A stretch of DNA of 64,000 bases from Mycolicibacterium moriokaense (lineage in GTDB: Bacteria; Actinomycetota; Actinomycetes; Mycobacteriales; Mycobacteriaceae): contig NZ_QJJU01000005.1 of assembly GCF_003201655.1 (NCBI RefSeq), forward strand, positions 1-64,000, read 5' to 3'. A model generated the notes under the pieces. The model ran no database searches, was not told where the DNA came from, and was given only the letters and a program-made list of their open reading frames with translations. Position numbers and translations under genes: made by a program. Positions 7,451-17,197 of the stretch are shown piece after piece. Each line of letters begins with the position of its first letter. The first letter of the stretch is position 1.

Positions 7451-8704
7451 TTGCGCCTGGTAGCGGGTGTCTGCGTGCTTTCTGCCGGCCTCTTTGTCGG
7501 CAGTGCGGCGGGCGCAGTGGCATGGGCCAGTCCCGATACTCCCGATGCAGGCACCCAGACCGCGGCCGCCGAGGGGCCGAGCCCAGACGCTGCACCAGTC
7601 CCGCCTGCCACGCCGGCCCAAAAGTCTCCGCCCCCTCGCTTACTGCCAGCGATCATGCAGTTCACCGCTCAGACCGTGACAAACACCCTTCGCTCGATGC
7701 AGAAGCTCGGTCAGCAGCAATTAGCTAATCAGCAATTAGCTAATTCGCCAGGTTCGCACAAACAATCCGCGGCCTCGAACACCGTGGTCGACGCCAAAGC
7801 AGCGGCGCCTGAATCGGGTGTTCCCAGCCTGCCCGCCGCGGATCCTAATGCCGTCGCGTCCAACGAGACCATGCTCGCAGCGGATTTGCCGCCGGTCCCG
7901 CCCGCCACGGATCCGCTCGCACCCGCAGCGGCTGTCGCCGGACCGATGGCGAAGGCGGTGGTAGGAGTCGCGACTGCCCTCGGGGCGGTTCCAGCCCGTC
8001 TGATGGCTCTGCCTGCTTCTCCGACGCCGATTAGCGACGCGATCGCGACGCTGCAGGACACGCTCACCGGGGTGACCAACGCGGTTGTCCCGCTCGTGAA
8101 CCTGCCCTCTGACCTGTACACCAAGTTTTACGTTCCGACGATCACCGCAACGTCGACCGTCAGCGAAGGCGTCAACCCGGACGTAACGACGCCACTGCTG
8201 GGGGCCCGTGCCGCCCAACCGGATCAGGCTGCGCCGATTTTCCTTGCCGGCGGCATGGCGCTGCCCGCTGACATCGCCCCGCCGGAGACCCTCCGCGACA
8301 TCGTGACGACCGGCTTGAGTAACCAATTGCCGGTTTCCGGGATCGCAACGCCGGCCCGCGACGTCGTCGTCCAGTCGGGATTGGGGTCATTCCTCGAGCA
8401 CACCGTCAGCGCGCTATTCGTACCCGCGTCGTTGTCGGCGTTGGCCGCCGTGGCTCTGCCAGGTGTCGGCGGCTTGCTGATCATTTGCGGACTAGGCACG
8501 CGGCTCGGATACCGGCAGGCAAAGGCGCTGTTGGAGGTGCGGAGAGCGGGAATCGCAGTCTTCGCGGGTTCAGGACCGTTGGGTGTCGTCCGTGCGGGTT
8601 CGCTGATTGCCCTGCATCCGCGTGGGGTCCGTCCAGACCGCACATTGCGCGTGGTGCGTTCAGAGACTTCAAACGTGGTCTCTCTGCAGGACCAAGCCGC
8701 CTAG
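7451..8704 (+). CDS. exported Ala/Pro-rich protein with C-terminal membrane segment
   Basis: The 417-residue product has a signal peptide (RLVAGVCVLSAGLFVGSAAGAVAWA), a long Ala/Pro/Ser-rich region with an exact in-frame repeat (QQLANQQLAN, about residues 82-91), and a C-terminal hydrophobic segment (LSALAAVALPGVGGLLIICGLG) followed by a basic tail. It looks like an envelope protein anchored at its C terminus. I do not recognise a family. TTG 7451 is the only conventional start before the signal peptide, but it is 20 bases from the strong GGGAGG at 7425-7430. ATT 7439, in frame and 8 bases from that SD, would give MTTRLRLVAG and may be the true start. Confidence 0.65.
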   Translation: MRLVAGVCVLSAGLFVGSAAGAVAWASPDTPDAGTQTAAAEGPSPDAAPVPPATPAQKSPPPRLLPAIMQFTAQTVTNTLRSMQKLGQQQLANQQLANSPGSHKQSAASNTVVDAKAAAPESGVPSLPAADPNAVASNETMLAADLPPVPPATDPLAPAAAVAGPMAKAVVGVATALGAVPARLMALPASPTPISDAIATLQDTLTGVTNAVVPLVNLPSDLYTKFYVPTITATSTVSEGVNPDVTTPLLGARAAQPDQAAPIFLAGGMALPADIAPPETLRDIVTTGLSNQLPVSGIATPARDVVVQSGLGSFLEHTVSALFVPASLSALAAVALPGVGGLLIICGLGTRLGYRQAKALLEVRRAGIAVFAGSGPLGVVRAGSLIALHPRGVRPDRTLRVVRSETSNVVSLQDQAA

Positions 8705-8751
8705 CCATCGGCAAACGCGTATTCGCTTGCGACAGTGGATAACTGAGTAGC

Positions 8752-8768
8752 TAGCGGCTACGCCGCTA
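8752..8768. terminator. hairpin between convergent genes
   Basis: TAGCGGC and GCCGCTA form a 7-bp stem with a TAC loop. It straddles the stop codon region of the minus-strand DUF1990 gene and follows the plus-strand gene ending at 8704. The GGC-TAC-GCC tip is the same as in the hairpin at 1268. Confidence 0.4.
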
Positions 8769-9263
8769 CAGCGCCCGCAGATAACGCTCGGTGATCACCC
8801 GCTGAGCCATCGATGTGACGGGTGAGCCCAGCCTGCTCCACCAGGTCGCGTGCCGGGAGAACGCCGTCACGTCCGCGTATACCTCGTCGGTGGCCGGGTC
8901 GTAGCGCACGACGAACAGTTCCTCACCTTTCTCGGCGTGGCCGGGCAGCGTCCCGTATGCGAATCCGCGCCGGTTGGGTTCGTCGACGATGTACACCACC
9001 CGGCACGGCGCAGGCAGCGGACCGAGGTGCACGATCACCTCCGACCCCACCGCAGCGATCTCCGTCGTCGCTTCGACACGCAGACCGGCGCCCCGAAGCA
9101 TGCCCCACCGCATGCCCTTGTCGGCGGCGTCGTCGAACCGGCTCCGCCCGCTCCCGATGACCCCTGATTTCTGTATGAGGTGGTACCCGGTGGGCAACGG
9201 GCCCGCTGTCGCACCCACTTCGGAGTACGTCAACGGCAGGGCGGCAAGGTCGCTCAACTTCAC
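8766..9263 (-). CDS. DUF1990 family protein
   Basis: The 165-residue product begins VKLSDLAALPLTYSEVGAT and contains the GYHLIQKSGVIGSG stretch and the YDPATDEVYADVTAFSRHATWWSRLG ending that I associate with DUF1990, a small uncharacterised family found in actinobacteria and plants. GTG 9263 matches the family's usual start; a longer frame upstream overlaps the divergent aldo-keto reductase and is unlikely. It is divergent from the aldo-keto reductase with only 37 bases between starts, so the promoters overlap or one transcript is leaderless. Confidence 0.8.
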   Translation of the reverse strand: MKLSDLAALPLTYSEVGATAGPLPTGYHLIQKSGVIGSGRSRFDDAADKGMRWGMLRGAGLRVEATTEIAAVGSEVIVHLGPLPAPCRVVYIVDEPNRRGFAYGTLPGHAEKGEELFVVRYDPATDEVYADVTAFSRHATWWSRLGSPVTSMAQRVITERYLRAL

Positions 9264-9300
9264 AGGGACACAATGCCATCGTCGGCGTACGGTGCGGACC

Positions 9301-10149
9301 ATGACCACGTTCACGATCGGCGGCGACCTTACGGTCAACCGCCTCGGTTTCGGCGCCATGCGACTGACCGGAAAGGGCGTCTGGGGGCCACCTGCCGATC
9401 CCGACGAGTGCATTCGCGTCCTGCAACGCGCCGTCGCGCTCGGCGTGAACTTGATCGACACCGCGGACTCCTACGGCCCGTACGTGTCCGAGAGGCTGAT
9501 CCGCAAGGCGCTGCACCCGTACCCCGAGGGTCTCGTCATCGCGACGAAGGCGGGTCTGCTGCGCACCGGGCCCGACGAATGGCCGGTCCTCGGCTACCCG
9601 GCTTACCTCCGCCAGCAGTGCGAGATGAGCCTGCGCCGTCTGCGCGTGGACACCATCGACCTTTTTCAGCTGCACCGCATCGACGACAAATTTCCTGCCG
9701 AGGACCAGATCGGCGAACTGGTGAAGCTGCAACAAGAGGGCAAGATCCGCCACATTGGACTTTCCGAGGTCAATGTCGATCAGCTCGAAGCCGCAACGAA
9801 GACCGCGGCCATCGTGTCGGTGCAGAACATGTACAACCTCTCCATGCGCGGTTCAGAACCGCTGCTCGACAAGGTGACCGACGAGGGCATCGCCTTCATT
9901 CCTTGGTTCCCGCTTGCGGCGGGACCTCTCGCCGCAGCCGACGGCCCGCTGCAGCGCATCGCCGCCGACCATGACGCCACCCCCTCTCAGCTCGCCCTGG
10001 CGTGGCTGCTGAAGCGCTCGCCGGTGATGCTGCCGATCCCCGGCACGTCAAAGGTCGCGCACCTTGAGGAGAACGTTGCGGCCGCGGACATCGAGTTGTC
10101 CGACGACGAGTTCGAGACGCTGAGCAAAGCCGGGTCCGCCTCCGGCTGA
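9301..10149 (+). CDS. aldo/keto reductase
   Basis: The 282-residue product is an NADPH-dependent (beta/alpha)8-barrel aldo/keto reductase. The catalytic tetrad is visible: Asp53, Tyr58 (DTADSYG), Lys83 (IATKAG) and His125 (LFQLHRID). The cofactor-binding PIPGTSKVAHLEEN loop is near the C terminus. ATG 9301 begins the core beta hairpin. No clear SD precedes it, so the mRNA may be leaderless. The substrate is unknown. The thioesterase gene follows after 21 bases. Confidence 0.9.
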   Translation: MTTFTIGGDLTVNRLGFGAMRLTGKGVWGPPADPDECIRVLQRAVALGVNLIDTADSYGPYVSERLIRKALHPYPEGLVIATKAGLLRTGPDEWPVLGYPAYLRQQCEMSLRRLRVDTIDLFQLHRIDDKFPAEDQIGELVKLQQEGKIRHIGLSEVNVDQLEAATKTAAIVSVQNMYNLSMRGSEPLLDKVTDEGIAFIPWFPLAAGPLAAADGPLQRIAADHDATPSQLALAWLLKRSPVMLPIPGTSKVAHLEENVAAADIELSDDEFETLSKAGSASG

Positions 10150-10170
10150 GCAGGCAATTACGGTGAGCGG

Positions 10171-10797
10171 GTGACCACTGAATTCGCAGAGGAGCATCGC
10201 GGCGGCGATTTCAGCCCGATCGAGCCCACCGTCCACGGCGGTCCTGACTACGGCAGGTTTGTCGAAGCGGTTAGGACGCTGCAGGACCATGCCCGTGCCG
10301 CCGACGCGCCCGATCAGGTGATCACCGAGGTCGCCGACCTGATCGAGAAGGCGTCGACGCTCCTCGCCCCCTATGACACCGATGAGTGGTCGTCGCCTGC
10401 GGGCCGTCGGATGGACCTGCCCAACCGGGGCGGCGTGCTGGGTATCCCGGCGGAGTACAGAAAGACCGACGACGGTCGCATTCAGGGGGACGTGCACTTC
10501 CGCCGCTTCCACCTCGGCCGGAACGGCGCCGTGCACGGCGGGTGCATCGCGCAGCTCTTCGACTCGCTGCTCGGCTTCACCGCGTTCAAGCTCACCCGAA
10601 GCCTCTACCAGCGCACCGCGTTCCTGCATGTCGACTACCGAGCGATCGTGCCGATCGAAACCGAACTGCAGGTCGACGCCGGCGTCGACCGCGTCGACGG
10701 GCGCAAGATGTTCCTGACAGGTCGGCTGCTCAACGGCGAAACCGTCCTTGCAGAAGCCAACGCGCTGTTCGTGAAGCTGAACCCGGGACAGCCGTGA
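10171..10797 (+). CDS. PaaI-like hotdog-fold thioesterase
   Basis: The 208-residue product has the hotdog signature GRNGAVHGGCIAQLFDSLLG (about residues 114-133), where the conserved HGG and the following acidic residue line the active site of acyl-CoA thioesterases. Its N-terminal 90 residues are an extension seen in a mycobacterial subgroup. It probably hydrolyses acyl-CoA esters in the cytoplasm. The start is GTG 10171. The stop TGA overlaps the start of the next gene by four bases, so translation is coupled. Confidence 0.8.
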   Translation: MTTEFAEEHRGGDFSPIEPTVHGGPDYGRFVEAVRTLQDHARAADAPDQVITEVADLIEKASTLLAPYDTDEWSSPAGRRMDLPNRGGVLGIPAEYRKTDDGRIQGDVHFRRFHLGRNGAVHGGCIAQLFDSLLGFTAFKLTRSLYQRTAFLHVDYRAIVPIETELQVDAGVDRVDGRKMFLTGRLLNGETVLAEANALFVKLNPGQP

Positions 10798-11198
10798 AGC
10801 GACGCTGGGCGCGCTGGCGCGACCGGCTGCGGGACAAGCCCACAGCCGAATTCGGCTACCGCATCGCGGTCGCCATCATCGGCCTGGCGGTGCTCGCGGT
10901 CGGCATCCTCGCGATTCCGTATCCGGGGCCGGGCTGGGCCATCGTGTTCGTCGGCCTAGGCATTCTCGCCACGGAGTTCACCTGGGCCCGGCGGCTGCTC
11001 GCGTACGCCAGGGAGCGCTACGACCAGGTGATGGCGTGGTTCAAGCGACAGGGTCCCTGGGTCAAGACGCTGGGCGCCGCGTCTACCGGGGCGATCATGG
11101 TGGCCACGCTGTGGTTGCTCGGGGCGGTCGGCTGGTCGGCGGGGCTCGTCGGGCTGGAGCACGAGTGGCTGAAGAGCCCTATTGGCCTGGGAGCATGA
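10794..11198 (+). CDS. PGPGW-type transmembrane protein (TIGR02611-like)
   Basis: The 134-residue product has a basic N terminus, two hydrophobic helices around the hallmark PYPGPGWAIVFVGLGILATEF (about residues 40-61), and two more toward the C terminus (about 95-118). It fits the small putative transmembrane PGPGW family, function unknown. GTG 10794 overlaps the thioesterase stop in a GTGA arrangement. It ends 79 bases before thrS. Confidence 0.8.
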   Translation: MKRRWARWRDRLRDKPTAEFGYRIAVAIIGLAVLAVGILAIPYPGPGWAIVFVGLGILATEFTWARRLLAYARERYDQVMAWFKRQGPWVKTLGAASTGAIMVATLWLLGAVGWSAGLVGLEHEWLKSPIGLGA

Positions 11199-11277
11199 CC
11201 ACTCGCCCCGATAGCATGGTCGCGTTCAGTGCCGACCCGCACACCGCCTGTATCACCGAAAGTTTGGAGAGCCCCGA

Positions 11278-13332
11278 ATGAGCGCGCCCGCCAGCCCCGC
11301 CCCAGCAGCCCCGATCCGGGTCGCTGCCGGGACCACCGCCGGGGCAGCGGTCCGTGACGCCGGCCTGCCAAGCCGGGGCGCTGCGGATGCGATCGTCGTC
11401 GTGCGCGACGCCGACGGCCGGCTGCGTGACCTGTCCTGGACGCCGGACAGCGATGTTGAGGTGACACCGGTGGCCGCCAACACCGACGACGGGCGCAGCG
11501 TCATCAGGCACTCTTCGGCGCATGTGCTTGCGCAGGCGGTGCAGGATATGTTCCCGGATGCCAAGCTCGGCATCGGGCCGCCCATCACCGACGGCTTCTA
11601 TTACGACTTCGACGTGCAGCGCGCGTTCACTCCAGAGGACCTGGAGGAGCTAGAGAAGCGCATGCGCCAGATCGTCAAGGAAGGCCAGCTGTTCTCGAGA
11701 CGCGTCTACGAATCCGAAGACCAAGCCCGCGAAGAGCTCGCGAACGAGCCGTACAAGCTTGAACTCGTCGACGATAAGTCCGGGGACCCCGAGGTGATGG
11801 AGGTCGGCGGCGATGAGCTGACCGCCTACGACAATCTCAATCCCCGTACCCGCGAAAGGGAATGGGGCGACCTCTGCCGCGGCCCCCACATCCCGACCAC
11901 AAAATACATTCCGGCGTTCAAGCTGACCCGAAGCTCCGCCGCGTACTGGCGGGGCGACCAGAACAACGCCAGCCTGCAGCGCATCTACGGCACCGCATGG
12001 GAGTCGCAGGAGGCGCTCGAAAAGCACCTGGAGTTCATCGAGGAGGCGCAGCGCCGCGATCACCGCAAGCTCGGCGCGGAACTGGATCTGTTCAGCTTCC
12101 CCGACGAAATCGGTTCGGGCCTGGTGGTTTTCCACCCGAACGGAGGTATCGTGCGCCGCGAGCTCGAGGACTACTCGCGGCGCAAGCACATCGAGGCCGG
12201 ATACGAGTTCGTCAACACCCCGCACATCACCAAAGCGCAGTTGTTCCACACATCGGGACACCTGGACTGGTACGCCGACGGCATGTTCCCGCCGATGCAT
12301 GTAGACGCGGAGTTCGATGAGGATGGCACGGTGCGCAAGCCCGGTCAGGACTATTACCTCAAGCCGATGAACTGCCCGATGCACTGCCTGATCTTCCGGT
12401 CGCGCGGCCGGTCGTACCGTGAACTTCCGTTGCGGCTCTTCGAGTTCGGTACCGTCTACCGGTACGAGAAGTCGGGCGTGGTGCACGGGTTGACCAGGGC
12501 GCGCGGGTTCACGATGGACGACTCGCACATCTACTGCACACGCGAGCAGATGCGCGATGAGCTGTCGTCGTTGCTGCGATTCGTACTCGATCTGCTTGGC
12601 GACTACGGGCTCGACGATTTCTATTTGGAGTTGTCGACAAAGGACCCGAACAAGTTCGTCGGCTCCGATGAGGTGTGGGAGGAAGCCACCAGCACGCTGG
12701 CCGAGGTTGCCGAGGCGTCGGGCCTCGAGTTGGTGCCCGATCCGGGCGGCGCCGCGTTCTACGGCCCCAAGATCTCGGTTCAGGCCCGCGACGCACTCGG
12801 CCGCAGTTGGCAGATGTCGACGATCCAGCTGGACTTCAACTTTCCCGAGCGTTTCGAGCTGGAGTACACCGCCGCCGACGGCAGCAGGCAGCGGCCGGTG
12901 ATGATCCACCGTGCGTTGTTCGGGTCGATCGAGCGGTTCTTCGGCATCCTCACCGAGCACTACGCGGGTGCGTTCCCCGCGTGGCTGGCGCCGGTGCAGG
13001 TCGTCGGCATTCCGGTCGCCGACGGTCACGTCCCGTACCTCAATGGCCTTGCCACGCAAATGAAGATGCAGGGCATCCGGGCCGCGGTGGACGCCAGCGA
13101 CGACCGGATGGCCAAGAAGATCGTCAACCACACCAATCAGAAGGTGCCATTCATGCTCGTGGCAGGCGACCGTGACGTCGAGGCGAACGCGGTGAGCTTC
13201 CGCTTCGGCGACCGCACCCAGGTCAACGGCGTGCCGCGCGACGAGGCGGTCCGCATGATTGCCGAGTGGATCGCCAACCGCGAAAACGCCGCTCCAACAG
13301 CCGAACTGCTCAAGGTGGGCACCGGGCCGTGA
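11278..13332 (+). CDS. thrS: threonyl-tRNA synthetase
   Basis: The enzyme charges tRNA-Thr in the cytoplasm. The 684-residue length matches M. tuberculosis ThrS (Rv2614c). In order: a TGS-like N-terminal domain (about residues 12-65), the editing domain with HSSAH (about 76-80), the class II core with [14 protein letters not shown] and MNCPMHC (zinc-binding Cys, near residue 365), motif 2 [24 protein letters not shown], motif 3 [17 protein letters not shown], and the anticodon-binding C terminus. ATG 11278 fits the family start. It heads a string of overlapping genes running to 17700. Confidence 0.97.
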   Translation: MSAPASPAPAAPIRVAAGTTAGAAVRDAGLPSRGAADAIVVVRDADGRLRDLSWTPDSDVEVTPVAANTDDGRSVIRHSSAHVLAQAVQDMFPDAKLGIGPPITDGFYYDFDVQRAFTPEDLEELEKRMRQIVKEGQLFSRRVYESEDQAREELANEPYKLELVDDKSGDPEVMEVGGDELTAYDNLNPRTREREWGDLCRGPHIPTTKYIPAFKLTRSSAAYWRGDQNNASLQRIYGTAWESQEALEKHLEFIEEAQRRDHRKLGAELDLFSFPDEIGSGLVVFHPNGGIVRRELEDYSRRKHIEAGYEFVNTPHITKAQLFHTSGHLDWYADGMFPPMHVDAEFDEDGTVRKPGQDYYLKPMNCPMHCLIFRSRGRSYRELPLRLFEFGTVYRYEKSGVVHGLTRARGFTMDDSHIYCTREQMRDELSSLLRFVLDLLGDYGLDDFYLELSTKDPNKFVGSDEVWEEATSTLAEVAEASGLELVPDPGGAAFYGPKISVQARDALGRSWQMSTIQLDFNFPERFELEYTAADGSRQRPVMIHRALFGSIERFFGILTEHYAGAFPAWLAPVQVVGIPVADGHVPYLNGLATQMKMQGIRAAVDASDDRMAKKIVNHTNQKVPFMLVAGDRDVEANAVSFRFGDRTQVNGVPRDEAVRMIAEWIANRENAAPTAELLKVGTGP

Positions 13333-13886
13333 CCGATAAGGACGACCGCACGATCGTCGACCACGGCGTCGGTGAGCCCGACCACCTGCAGCGGCTATGG
13401 ACGCCGCACCGGATGACTTACATCGCAGGGGCGCCGATGAAGGGCGGATCGGCGGCGTCCAGGGAGCCGTTCACCGACATCCCAGGGATGCCCGACGAGG
13501 AAGGGCTCATGGTGGCGCGCGGCGAGCTGGTGTACGTCGTGCTCAACCTCTACCCGTACAACCCGGGGCACTCAATGGTGGTCCCGTACCGCCGGGTGTC
13601 AGAGCTCGAAGACCTCACCGCCGAAGAGAGCGCCGAGCTGATGGCGTTCACGCAGAAGGTGATTCGGGTGATCAAGTCGGTGTCGCGGCCCCACGGGTTC
13701 AACGTTGGGTTGAACCTCGGCCAGTCCGCGGGCGGATCGCTGGCCGACCACCTGCACATGCATGTGGTCCCGCGGTGGAGCGGTGATGCGAACTTCATCA
13801 CGATCATCGGCGGCTCCAAGATCGTGCCGCAGTTGTTGCGTGAGACGCGGGAATTGTTGGCGACCGAATGGGCCAAGCAGCCGTGA
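13329..13886 (+). CDS. HIT-family nucleotide phosphorylase (Rv2613c-like)
   Basis: The 185-residue product carries the histidine triad HLHMHVV (His141, His143, His145) in a HIT domain. The M. tuberculosis orthologue Rv2613c has been reported to be a diadenosine tetraphosphate phosphorylase, so the likely role is breakdown of Ap4A made by aminoacyl-tRNA synthetases, which fits its coupling to thrS. GTG 13329 overlaps the thrS stop by four bases. Confidence 0.92.
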   Translation: MTDKDDRTIVDHGVGEPDHLQRLWTPHRMTYIAGAPMKGGSAASREPFTDIPGMPDEEGLMVARGELVYVVLNLYPYNPGHSMVVPYRRVSELEDLTAEESAELMAFTQKVIRVIKSVSRPHGFNVGLNLGQSAGGSLADHLHMHVVPRWSGDANFITIIGGSKIVPQLLRETRELLATEWAKQP

Positions 13887-14563
13887 GCAACTTCTACCTG
13901 ATGACCCGCGCTGCCTACGTCAAACTGTCCCGGCCGGTCGCGAAGGGTGCGCTGCGGGCGGGCTTCACCCCCGACAGCATCACCATCCTTGGCACGGCGG
14001 GCACCGTGGTCGCCGCGCTGACGTTGTTCCCGATCGGCCAGCTGTGGTGGGGCGCATTTGCCGTGTTCATCTTCGTGCTCGCCGACATGCTCGACGGGGC
14101 GATGGCCCGCGAGCGGGGCGGTGGTACGCGGTTCGGCGCGGTGCTGGACGCGACCTGCGACCGAATCGGCGACGGCGCGGTGTTCTGCGGGCTGCTGTGG
14201 TGGGCGGCATTCGGGCTCAAGAGCGCGACGCTGATCGTGGCAACACTGATCTGCCTGGTCACCTCGCAGGTCATTTCCTACATCAAGGCGCGCGCCGAGG
14301 CCAGCGGGCTGTCCGGCGAGGGCGGTCTCATCGAGCGACCCGAACGGCTGATCATCGTGCTGGTCGGCGCCGGACTATCCGGTGTGCCGTTCCTGCACAT
14401 GCCCTGGCTGGTGTACGTGGCGATGTGGGTGCTCGCGGTCGCCAGCCTGGTTACGGTGGGGCAGCGGTTGCATTCCGTGCGAACGTCGCCGGGCGCGATG
14501 GAGCCGATGCCACAGCCTGAGCCGTCGGGCCCAGGCGAAAAACCCGAGACGAGCGAGCCGTGA
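13883..14563 (+). CDS. pgsA1: phosphatidylinositol phosphate synthase (CDP-alcohol phosphotransferase)
   Basis: This membrane enzyme joins CDP-diacylglycerol to inositol phosphate, the first committed step to phosphatidylinositol and PIMs. The 226-residue product contains the full CDP-alcohol phosphotransferase motif D-x2-DGAMAR-x8-G-x3-D-x3-D (about residues 70-92) and about six membrane helices. Sequence and order match Rv2612c. GTG 13883 keeps the four-base overlap seen throughout this operon and matches the orthologue's start; ATG 13868 is an alternative that adds five residues. Confidence 0.95.
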   Translation: MSNFYLMTRAAYVKLSRPVAKGALRAGFTPDSITILGTAGTVVAALTLFPIGQLWWGAFAVFIFVLADMLDGAMARERGGGTRFGAVLDATCDRIGDGAVFCGLLWWAAFGLKSATLIVATLICLVTSQVISYIKARAEASGLSGEGGLIERPERLIIVLVGAGLSGVPFLHMPWLVYVAMWVLAVASLVTVGQRLHSVRTSPGAMEPMPQPEPSGPGEKPETSEP

Positions 14564-15510
14564 CCAGCACCCCGGCGGGAGAAAAGACGGAGCGCGGCAG
14601 CCGTTTCTCGTTCGGGGGCCAGGTCACCGATTTGGGCTACGCCGCAGGCTGGCGGCTAGTCCGCGCGATACCGGAAGTAGTGGCGCGCAACGCTTTTGGA
14701 GCCGGAGCGCAGTACGCCGCGCGCGGCGGCGGTCCGGAGCAGCTGCGCAAGAACCTGGCCCGGGTGCTCGGCGTGACGCCTGCCCAGGTGCCGGACGGTC
14801 TGATTCGTGCTTCAGTTGCCTCATACGCCCGATACTGGCGAGAGGCGTTTCGGTTGCCGACGATGGACCTTGAGGTGCTGGGCGGTCAGCTTGATGCGGT
14901 GTCAGTCGGCCACGAGTATCTCGCGGCCGGCCTTGCCGCGGGCAGGGGCGCGATAATCGCGCTGCCGCACAGCGGGAACTGGGACATGTCCGGGGTTTGG
15001 ATGGTGTACAAGCATGGCGCCTTCACCACCGTCGCCGAACGCCTCAAACCCGAGTCGCTGTATCGCCGCTTCATCGAGTACCGGGAAAGCCTGGGCTTCG
15101 AGATGCTGCCCCTTACCGGCGGTGACCGCTCGCCGTACGAAATCTTGGCCGAGCGGCTGCGAGCCAACAAGATTGTGTGTCTGATGGCCGAGCGCGACCT
15201 CACCCGCAGCGGCGTGCAGGTCGACCTTTTCGGCGAGCCCACGCGCATGCCTGCGGGCCCGGCGAAGCTGGCGATCGACACCGGAGCCGCGCTACTGCCA
15301 ACGCACAGTTACTACCTACGCGACAGCATGGTCACCCAGGTGCAACCGGCGCTGGACACATCGTCAGGCGATGTCGCCGTCGTCACGCAGAAACTGGCCG
15401 ACCATTTCGCCCGCAACATCGCCGCGCACCCCGCCGACTGGCACATGATGCAGCCCCAGTGGCTGGCGGACCTGTCCGACGAGCGGCGCGCGAAGCTAGG
15501 GGCGACCTGA
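14560..15510 (+). CDS. patA: phosphatidylinositol mannoside acyltransferase
   Basis: PatA (Rv2611c) transfers palmitate to the 6-position of the mannose that PimA adds, giving Ac1PIM species at the inner face of the membrane. The 316-residue product has the LPHSGNWD acyltransferase motif (His137, Asp142), a downstream MAERDLTRSGV segment with the Glu expected in the active site, and the FGEPTRMPAGPAKLA region. GTG 14560 overlaps the pgsA1 stop by four bases. It belongs to the LpxL/HtrB-like lysophospholipid acyltransferase family. Confidence 0.95.
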   Translation: MTSTPAGEKTERGSRFSFGGQVTDLGYAAGWRLVRAIPEVVARNAFGAGAQYAARGGGPEQLRKNLARVLGVTPAQVPDGLIRASVASYARYWREAFRLPTMDLEVLGGQLDAVSVGHEYLAAGLAAGRGAIIALPHSGNWDMSGVWMVYKHGAFTTVAERLKPESLYRRFIEYRESLGFEMLPLTGGDRSPYEILAERLRANKIVCLMAERDLTRSGVQVDLFGEPTRMPAGPAKLAIDTGAALLPTHSYYLRDSMVTQVQPALDTSSGDVAVVTQKLADHFARNIAAHPADWHMMQPQWLADLSDERRAKLGAT

Positions 15511-16670
15511 TGCGTATCGGCATGGTGTGCCCGTACTCCTTCGACGTCCACGGAGGCGTGCAGTCACACGTGCTGCAACTGGCCGAGGTGATGCACGACC
15601 GTGGCCATGAGGTCAGCGTGTTGGCGCCGTCCTCACCGCATGTGAAGCTCCCCGACTACGTGGTGTCCGGCGGCAAGGCGGTGCCGATCCCGTACAACGG
15701 CTCGGTGGCCCGGCTGCGGTTCGGGCCCGCCACCCATCGCATGGTCAAGCGCTGGCTGTCCGACGGTGCCTTCGATGTGCTGCACCTGCATGAGCCCAAC
15801 GCGCCGAGCCTGTCGATGCTGGCGCTGAACATCGCCGAGGGGCCGATCGTCGCGACGTTCCACACGTCGACCACAAAGTCGTTGACGCTCAGTGTGTTCG
15901 AGCCGTTCCTGCGGCCGATGCACGAGAAGATCGTCGGCCGCATCGCCGTCTCGGACCTGGCGCGGCGTTGGCAGATGGAGGCGCTCGGCAGCGACGCCGT
16001 CGAGATCCCCAACGGTGTGGACGTCGGGTCATTCGCGAATGCGCCGCTGCTCGACGGCTACCCGCGGCCAGGCAGGTCCGTGCTGTTCCTCGGCCGCTTC
16101 GACGAGCCGCGCAAGGGCATGGCCATGCTGCTGGGTGCGTTGCCGACGCTGGTGGAACGGTTCGCAGATATCGAGATCCTGATCGTCGGCCGCGGCGACG
16201 AGGACGAACTGCGCCAGGACGCCGGGAAACTGGCAGGGCATCTGCGGTTCCTCGGCCAGGTCGACGACGGTGCGAAGGCGTCGGCGATGCGCAGCGCCGA
16301 CGTGTACTGCGCCCCGAACACCGGCGGGGAGAGCTTCGGCATCGTGCTCGTCGAGGCCATGGCGGCTGGCACTGCGGTGGTGGCCAGCGACCTCGATGCG
16401 TTCCGCCGGGTGCTTGTCGACGGCACGGCAGGCAAGCTGGTGCCGGTTGAAGATTCCGCGGCGCTTGCGGCGGGGCTGGTTGAAGTGCTGGAGAACGACG
16501 TGGCCCGCTCGCGCTATGTCGATGCCGCGTCCCAGGCGGTGCGCCAATACGACTGGTCGGTGGTGGCCGGACAGATCATGCGCGTCTACGAGACGGTCGC
16601 AGGGGCCGGGGCGAAGGTGCAGGTGGCAGGAGCGGCGGGTAGGAGCGTAGCGACCGGGGGTAGTAGTTGA
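15510..16670 (+). CDS. pimA: phosphatidylinositol mannosyltransferase PimA
   Basis: PimA transfers the first mannose from GDP-mannose to phosphatidylinositol at the cytoplasmic face of the membrane. The 386-residue length equals that of the M. smegmatis enzyme. It is a GT4 GT-B glycosyltransferase: the N-terminal MRIGMVCPYSFDVHGGVQ contains the Gly-rich acceptor loop, FHTS precedes the hinge, and GGESFGIVLVEAM (about residues 273-285) is the EX7E donor-binding motif. The last 25 residues are a Gly/Ala tail. ATG 15510 shares one base with the patA stop (TGATG). Confidence 0.97.
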   Translation: MRIGMVCPYSFDVHGGVQSHVLQLAEVMHDRGHEVSVLAPSSPHVKLPDYVVSGGKAVPIPYNGSVARLRFGPATHRMVKRWLSDGAFDVLHLHEPNAPSLSMLALNIAEGPIVATFHTSTTKSLTLSVFEPFLRPMHEKIVGRIAVSDLARRWQMEALGSDAVEIPNGVDVGSFANAPLLDGYPRPGRSVLFLGRFDEPRKGMAMLLGALPTLVERFADIEILIVGRGDEDELRQDAGKLAGHLRFLGQVDDGAKASAMRSADVYCAPNTGGESFGIVLVEAMAAGTAVVASDLDAFRRVLVDGTAGKLVPVEDSAALAAGLVEVLENDVARSRYVDAASQAVRQYDWSVVAGQIMRVYETVAGAGAKVQVAGAAGRSVATGGSS

Positions 16671-17197
16671 TCACCTGGGTCGCGATCATTGCGCTGGCGC
16701 TGCTTGTCGTGGTGTTCCTACTGGTCGGCCTGTGGGCTTTCCAGACGGCCAATCGGCTGGACCGGCTGCACGTGCGCTACGACCTGTCGTGGCAGGCCCT
16801 CGATGGGATATTGGCCAGGCGTGCGGTCGTGGCCCGAGCAGTCGCCGTCGACGCGTACGGGGGCGGGCCGGACGGTAAGCGGCTGGCGGCGCTGGCAGAT
16901 GCCGCTGAGCGGGCACCGCGAACGACGCGGGAGGTCGCCGAAAATGAGCTGACCGCGGCACTGGCGCTCGTCGAGCCTGCGTCTGTGCCACTGGCGCTGG
17001 TTGCCGAGCTCGCCGACGCCGAGGCGCGGGTGCTGCTGGCCCGCCGTTTCCACAACGACGCCGTCCGCGACACCCTCGCGCTGCGAGAACGACCCATGGT
17101 GCGCTTCCTTCGTCTCGGTGGAACAGCCGCCCTTCCAACATATTTCGAGATCGCCGAACGCGCGGAGGCGTCGCCCCCGGAGGTCGGGCGGCGGTGA
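16667..17197 (+). CDS. membrane protein, homologue of the N-terminal part of Rv2609c
   Basis: The 176-residue product has one N-terminal membrane helix (about residues 3-25) and a soluble helical region containing NRLDRLHVRYDLSWQALD and RRFHNDAVRDTL. From memory, M. tuberculosis Rv2609c joins this region and a Nudix domain in one chain of about 350 residues; here the Nudix half is a separate overlapping reading frame. The start is TTG 16667 in a TTGA overlap with the pimA stop. The helical region resembles LemA-type domains, but I do not claim that family. The function is unknown. Confidence 0.75.
   Translation: MITWVAIIALALLVVVFLLVGLWAFQTANRLDRLHVRYDLSWQALDGILARRAVVARAVAVDAYGGGPDGKRLAALADAAERAPRTTREVAENELTAALALVEPASVPLALVAELADAEARVLLARRFHNDAVRDTLALRERPMVRFLRLGGTAALPTYFEIAERAEASPPEVGRR

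Noticed and set aside
11199..11277. T-box leader for thrS
   Set aside because: Only 79 bases separate thrS from the previous gene; there is no room for specifier stem and antiterminator, and no T-box sequence is seen.
11650..13131. 493-codon frame antisense to thrS
   Set aside because: A typical antisense open frame of a GC-rich gene; thrS motifs on the plus strand are complete.
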